From Todiramphus chloris collaris (lineage: Eukaryota > Chordata > Aves > Coraciiformes > Alcedinidae), in assembly GCA_025345505.1 (NCBI GenBank), contig JANVCC010000018.1:11786231-11850230 (forward strand): 64,000 bases of DNA, written 5' to 3'. The notes beneath the pieces were generated by a model. The model did not search any database. It saw only the letters and a program-made list of their open reading frames with translations, and was not told the origin of the DNA. The position numbers were made by a program, and so were the translations under genes. This document shows positions 58,621-64,000 of the stretch, one piece after another (position 1 is the first letter of the stretch; each line of letters starts with the position of its first letter).

Positions 58621-61600
58621 ATTAATGATTGTTTACACCTGCTAATGTACATACACATGGGTATGCAAAACAGTCTTGCATGATAGCTACCTCAGCACTC
58701 AAAAATCTGTAAAGTTTCATGCTTATATTCTTTTCTCTATAGAAATAAAATTCCCTTCAGATAGTTCATAGGGGTTTATTCACCCTTTCCTCTCCATTCC
58801 ACTTGTAATAGAAGACAAATTGTCCAAATATCTCCTGATCACATTCCACATACTTCTGTCAGCAGTAAAAGTAGGATTTAACAGAAAGCCCGGATACTGA
58901 GGGTGGTCAAACCCACCACTTCCAGGATTCAGGGATGATGGAAAAGAATCCCCTGCTTGTCCTCCAGGGTAACCTTCCATCTGAGTCGTCAGGTTATCAC
59001 ATATCCATCTGTAAACAAGGGATAGCAGGTTCCCTGGGCAGTGTCAGGATCACACTCAGTGTGACACCGTGTTTGGATGTTCAAAGAATCCCTCTCTCCT
59101 TTCTTTCTTTTCCAGGCTTAATAAAGGAACTGCTAAAACCTATGTAGCCTGATAAGGTGACAAGACAGTCTTTTAGTGTTATTGATTGTATACAAGAAGT
59201 AGAATGATGAATTATTTCCTATAATGCACCCTGAGTGGGTTTCATCTTTTTGAGAGATGTTTTTGAAATTCCTTATATGAATTCCGTTCTTAAACTTCCT
59301 GCTGGAAAGAAAAGGGTCTTCATTAGGCCAAAGGGCTGGGGTAAGACAAATATCTTCTACCTGATAACAGAAGGGAGAGAACTTTCAGAGTGCATGATCT
59401 GAGAGGAATGAAGATGTATAGCAATAGAATAAACTGTGGATTGCTATCATAAGAATGCTGTCAAAATGAACCAAGGGAACAAACTGTGTGCCTCTGAAGG
59501 CACTCTATGTGCAATAAAATTCAACCTTTCACCACCTTCCTTTATTTGGGATGTCACCAGCTAGTTGGCTGATAATTTTTTTCTTACTAAAGTAAAAAAC
59601 CAATGTTATTACTCAGCAAATGAAGTTCCACTAACAGGCCACAAACATTAGTCCACAAATCAATTGTATACAGTCATGTGCAATACATAGGATATTGTGC
59701 ATAGCTACTTTTCCTATACTTGATCCTATATCTTTCATATTTAATCTTAGCAAAATGTCTTAAAAACCTAATCTGTTATGGGAACTTGCCTCATAAGGTG
59801 ACTGAGGAATAGTATCTTCTATATTTATTCTGCAGGAAATTAAGTTTAAGCCTAGAAGTTAAACAACAGGTTTTGCAATATAGCACTGAGAAAAGGATCC
59901 AAAAATAGTGCCATTTTTACAGAATTATTCTGTGGGCCTCAGCTATGATCCAAAGATTGCTGCTAGTTTGGCTGTTGTGAAAAGCATCTGATATCAATGG
60001 ATAACCCAACACAGCTACGTGTAACTCTACAGTTTAAATAAATGTGTAAGGCATCAGATCTTGAAGAAGTGTTACTTGTTTGCTTTGGTGTAGGTGATCT
60101 TTGGACAGGGTTTTGCAAGGGGCGAGGACTGTCTGGTTTCTTTCAAAGAAACATGCTCTTGCTGTTACTGCCTCACTCTTTTGAAACTGTCTAGCTTGAC
60201 TGAAAATCTCTGAGGTACAGAAAGGCTAAGTATGCTGTTATCAAAGACAGTTACATGGTTTCCTATCCCTGGCTGTTGCTATGATTTTAGATATTGCAAG
60301 ATATTTTTTAATTATTGACTGTTTAAAATAATGTTTGGGGAGCTTTTAATAGGTTTGTGAGAGAGCAGTAGAACAGACTGAGGAGCTGTTGAGATGCAGC
60401 TAGGAACACAGGCAACATGGAAAGTTGCAGATGGGTTTAACCTGAGCTGTTTACTGAGTCAGGCTTGCTGAACAGGTCTCAGAAACATTCTTAAGAATGG
60501 AACTATAATATACAGTTTTTTCCTAAAAGCAAGCATTGGGATCACAAATCATATTTTCACTAAGACCTTCTTATTCTCCTTTCTATGTAAATGAACAGGT
60601 TGGTTTTCCCTGACAAAGCAGTATAAGGAAGTCTTGGTAAGTATAAATTAGGTCAGGACATCTTTACACAGAAAGGAAGATGCTCTCTGTTACATGCAAA
60701 GGTAACTTTAGGAAAACTTTTGATGATTTGTGCTCACTAATACATTAAAGTTGTTTCAATTATTGCTTAGTCTAATTTCACTGCATGATGAAAGATTCAT
60801 TTACATATTGTTCGTGTTGCTCAGATGTCAAGGAGGTTATCTGGGACCTTCAGACTCTTGATCAGCGTTTGATGATGAAAGCCTGACCCTGTTGTCTAAA
60901 TCTGTCACCCCTCTGACTTTACCACCATCGTTGAAACTGACAGCAATAGTTTGTCCATAATGAGATTGCTTGGTGGTTTCTTTGTCAAACTTGTTTTTAT
61001 TGACCCACCCCATGTGAGGCTCTGTGTGTCATTTACAGGTCAACCCAAGGTATTGTATACCACTGAATATATCATGACAGAAGAAAATAAACACTAAGGG
61101 AGGAGGAAGTTCTGATACCTTTCACAGCCCAGATGAAAACCCAAGCTCTTTGTACTCCTGTTAAGCATTGGCAGTGTGCGATGAGGGTGTGAGCACCAAG
61201 CTGTGGGGAGAGACACAACCCACCCTTCCAGGAATGCTTTCTCATTGTATACCACTCTCATGGTACAACTCAGACTAATGTGCCCATAGACACAGTTCTG
61301 TCTGAAAAGGAGCTTGGCATGACGTTATCAAAACATATGATATTTGGTAATTTTTCAATTGCTTTTAGGTTTCTATGTTACTTTTGTGTTTCTTCAATTT
61401 TGAGTTTTGTGTATTCACAATATGTATTCTTCACTGTTTAGAAGCCTGGGACTCTGGTTTATGAATTAGGAAACTACAAGGTTTGTTGATTTACAGATTA
61501 AAAATGCAGGCTGTTTGTTCTGGACATTACAGTATGCATTTCATAATACAAAATTAAAGCCATAAAAACCATAAAATTTTCCTTGTACTGATCCTTGGTG

Positions 61601-64000
61601 GTGGATGAAAGGTCGGATAATCATATGGCTGGAGATCTGGACTGAAAACTGCATTGGGTCATTATGAACTTCCTTTTTTATAGAAAAATAAATCTCAGAC
61701 CTCTTGATAATCCTGCAGACATACTTCACATTTATTTATGTATCTCAAAGGAGGGATCTAGTAATTACTGCAGTACAACTTTTATTAAATAAATTACAGA
61801 CATAATCCAAGGGACCAGTTAGGATTAGAAGAAATTTAAGGAAACTACAAGAACACATACCTTGTCCATCATCCTCTAGCACCTTTCTATAGACTGACTC
61901 AATGAAAAGGAATCAAAAATTCTCACCTTGTTCCTTAAACGATTGTTCTGATTTGCTGGTACCTCCCTGTGCCAAGTGAATTGATCACAATACCCTGTAT
62001 AAATGTATATAAATTGAATGTGTATAAATATAGATGTTTTCGAGTGGACTTTCCTATCCCCTCTGCTTTCTGTGTAGGATGCACATGCCACTTTTTCTAT
62101 GTCTATCTGTTCATGTGCAATAACTCAGTCATTGACTATGCAGTAGAGAATTTTTTTTCAGCAAGGACTTTTAATGTTATTGTCATAGGATGAAAGAGAA
62201 TCACAATTAAAATATACCTAATTTAAAAACTGCTTTAACCTGAAACTTATTTGGTTTGTATTTGATTACTGAAGATTGTATTTTAATATTGAAGATTAAT
62301 CCAAACACATTATATTTTTCTCCACTGATATATTTTAAGAAGAGATTATTACTTTACTGGTAACCTACCTGAGTTGTCCTTACCCTGGAATGAAAACATT
62401 ATGATAACATTTATATCAACCACAGATTTTATATTTTTTCTTACCAGTCAAGAAATCTAAAGTATCTTTGTAAACCAGGAAAGTCCCTTTAGAATTTGTT
62501 TTGTTTGGGGTTTTTTGTCTTTTTGTTTTGTTTTGGTTTTGTATGGTTGGTTGTTTTGTTGTTGTTGTTTCTGTTTTGTTTTAATCCAGAAATGTGTCCA
62601 TTTCTTTTTACTAAATGTTTCGGAAGTGACGTGAACTAGAACAGATTATCTGAAGGTCATGCCACTAAAAAATATGGGTCAATTAGTGAGGTATAGCTAA
62701 AACCATTTTTAAGGACATTTAAGAGTTCCCGATTCATTTACCTGCCAACACATCAGCTACCCCACTAAGTACTCAAACACTGTAAAGAAATATGCTTTGA
62801 ATGTGGAGCTACCTGGAGTAAGTAGCTAAGGTTCCGAGATAAAACATATATTTCCAAGGATTTATTAACATGATTTTTTTTGCATGAGTAAGGAATGAAA
62901 ATATTAAATATTAACTGTCTGATCTTAATCAAGTGTATCTGCAACCTAGGATTTCTACAATCATACTTTTTAAAAAATTTTATTTTTCACATGCTATTTA
63001 TCTTCTTATGTCCAAACAGTATCACATTCAAGTAAAGGATTTTTGTAACTATTGTCAGATCTCCCTGTGAGAATCATACTCTTCTTTAGTGAAGGAAACC
63101 TCCATTTTATGGGTATGTGTTTAAACAATACCCATTTTTATGTTTGTGAGAAAAGTACAGTGTTTTAAAGAGTAGAAATGTTGATCAGAGTTGTGGTTTT
63201 GATAAGATCTGGACTCAGTATCTGAACTATCAAAAAGTGTTCTTAGAATGAGGGTAGGTGACTCATCTTCGCAGCCTGCAAGTGGAGGTACTGAGTCAGC
63301 TGTTGGCTGGGAGTACTGTTGTTGACCAGAAAGAGCCAGACATCATTTGTCCCTTTGATGCCAAATCCAATGCATTTAGACACAGTCTGAGTGAGACCTC
63401 ACAGACAATGGAGGAGCTTCAGTGACAAACTGACATTTCGACCCGTGCACAATAAACAGAATTGACCATGAAAATATCAGAGAGAGAGGAGTGTAGATAA
63501 GGGAGTGCAAGGAAATGACAGGAGGTGGATGTTATTCCCCTTGCTCAAAGTGTTGTGGAGGAGTCACAACTCATATGGAGGAGTGAGCTTGGGCAGCAAG
63601 GGTGTCATCTTGTGCAATGATGATGCATTTGTGGTTTATGTATAAATAGGACAGTACCCATATGACCCAGGACCTCACTTTGGATACTGATCCCTCTTGT
63701 GAACCGAGAAAAGGCATGTCTTTGTCTTTGGGGACAAAGGCAAAGGTGACACAAGAAACTGTATCAGTTCACAGAAAACACTGAGACATGTTTGTTTCCA
63801 GAGAGGTTTTCAAAACCTGCCTATCAGAGAGGAATACTAAGAGCCACACATAGTTTTTTGTCTTTACAGGGCACAGCTGATTTCCTCTGGCTGCTTTTAT
63901 GCTGCATTCCATAATCTTTGAACTTGCTGTGCCTCCTGTCATCCATCTTCACCACAAGTTGTTTCTTGTTGTCTTCAGTGCTGAGTACTGAGCTAGTAAC
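58621..64000. other. Unannotated AT-rich non-coding DNA to the window end
   Basis: Apart from the GTTT-rich stretch at 62496-62585 nothing is recognisable. Frames reach only 60-74 codons. No exon, RNA gene or transposon is supported. Confidence 0.35.
62496..62585. repeat. GTTT/GTT-rich low-complexity stretch
   Basis: About 90 bases of TTTTG, TTG and GGTT units with very few A or C, strongly strand-asymmetric. Confidence 0.88.

Noticed and set aside
1-64000. An undescribed multi-gene system
   Set aside because: No cluster of conserved frames, no recognisable exons, and nothing organised beyond retrotransposon remains and short repeats could be supported on either strand.

Overview
This window reads as non-coding vertebrate DNA, almost certainly from a bird. 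The sequence is AT-rich, with no long open reading frames, no operon-like gene packing, and no rRNA, tRNA or CRISPR structures. It carries seven clear CR1 LINE fragments whose 3' ends carry the avian-type ATTCTATG octamer tail, plus two LTRs of the kind dispersed in bird genomes. Weaker, much older CR1/L3-like and other ancient amniote repeat fragments are scattered through it. I recognise no protein-coding exon, so the region is either a gene desert or lies inside large introns.

Layout. 1-5456: unannotated DNA with a 100-N assembly gap (2709-2808) inside a poly-T tract; the gap is bracketed by a suspicious near-copy of the same ~75 bp. 5457-8380: young CR1 fragments at 5457 and 7176, and ancient repeat remains at about 6340 and 7790. 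11355-12637: the clearest structure in the window, an LTR in minus orientation flanked by the 5-bp target duplication CTGAA, split by a second solo LTR (11820-12628, plus orientation) flanked by its own 5-bp duplication CCCAC. 15994-17540: the longest CR1 copy, minus strand, with a readable but dead reverse-transcriptase remnant. 21890-22961, 24616-24717, 27342-27552 and 28141-28991: further CR1 copies; the last two face each other. 29-64 kb: mostly single-copy-looking AT-rich DNA with degraded ancient LINE fragments (about 36510, 41590 and 48205), short tandem repeats, microsatellites, and a perfect 18-bp palindrome built from two POU octamer motifs (26932-26949, just upstream of this part).

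Nothing here works together as a pathway or system. The visible biology is retrotransposon history (successive insertions, 5' truncation, nesting, recombination to solo LTRs) plus candidate regulatory sequence that only cross-species conservation or chromatin data could confirm. I found no evidence for an undescribed gene system and do not claim one. Repeat names are from memory of family consensus sequences, not from a database search.
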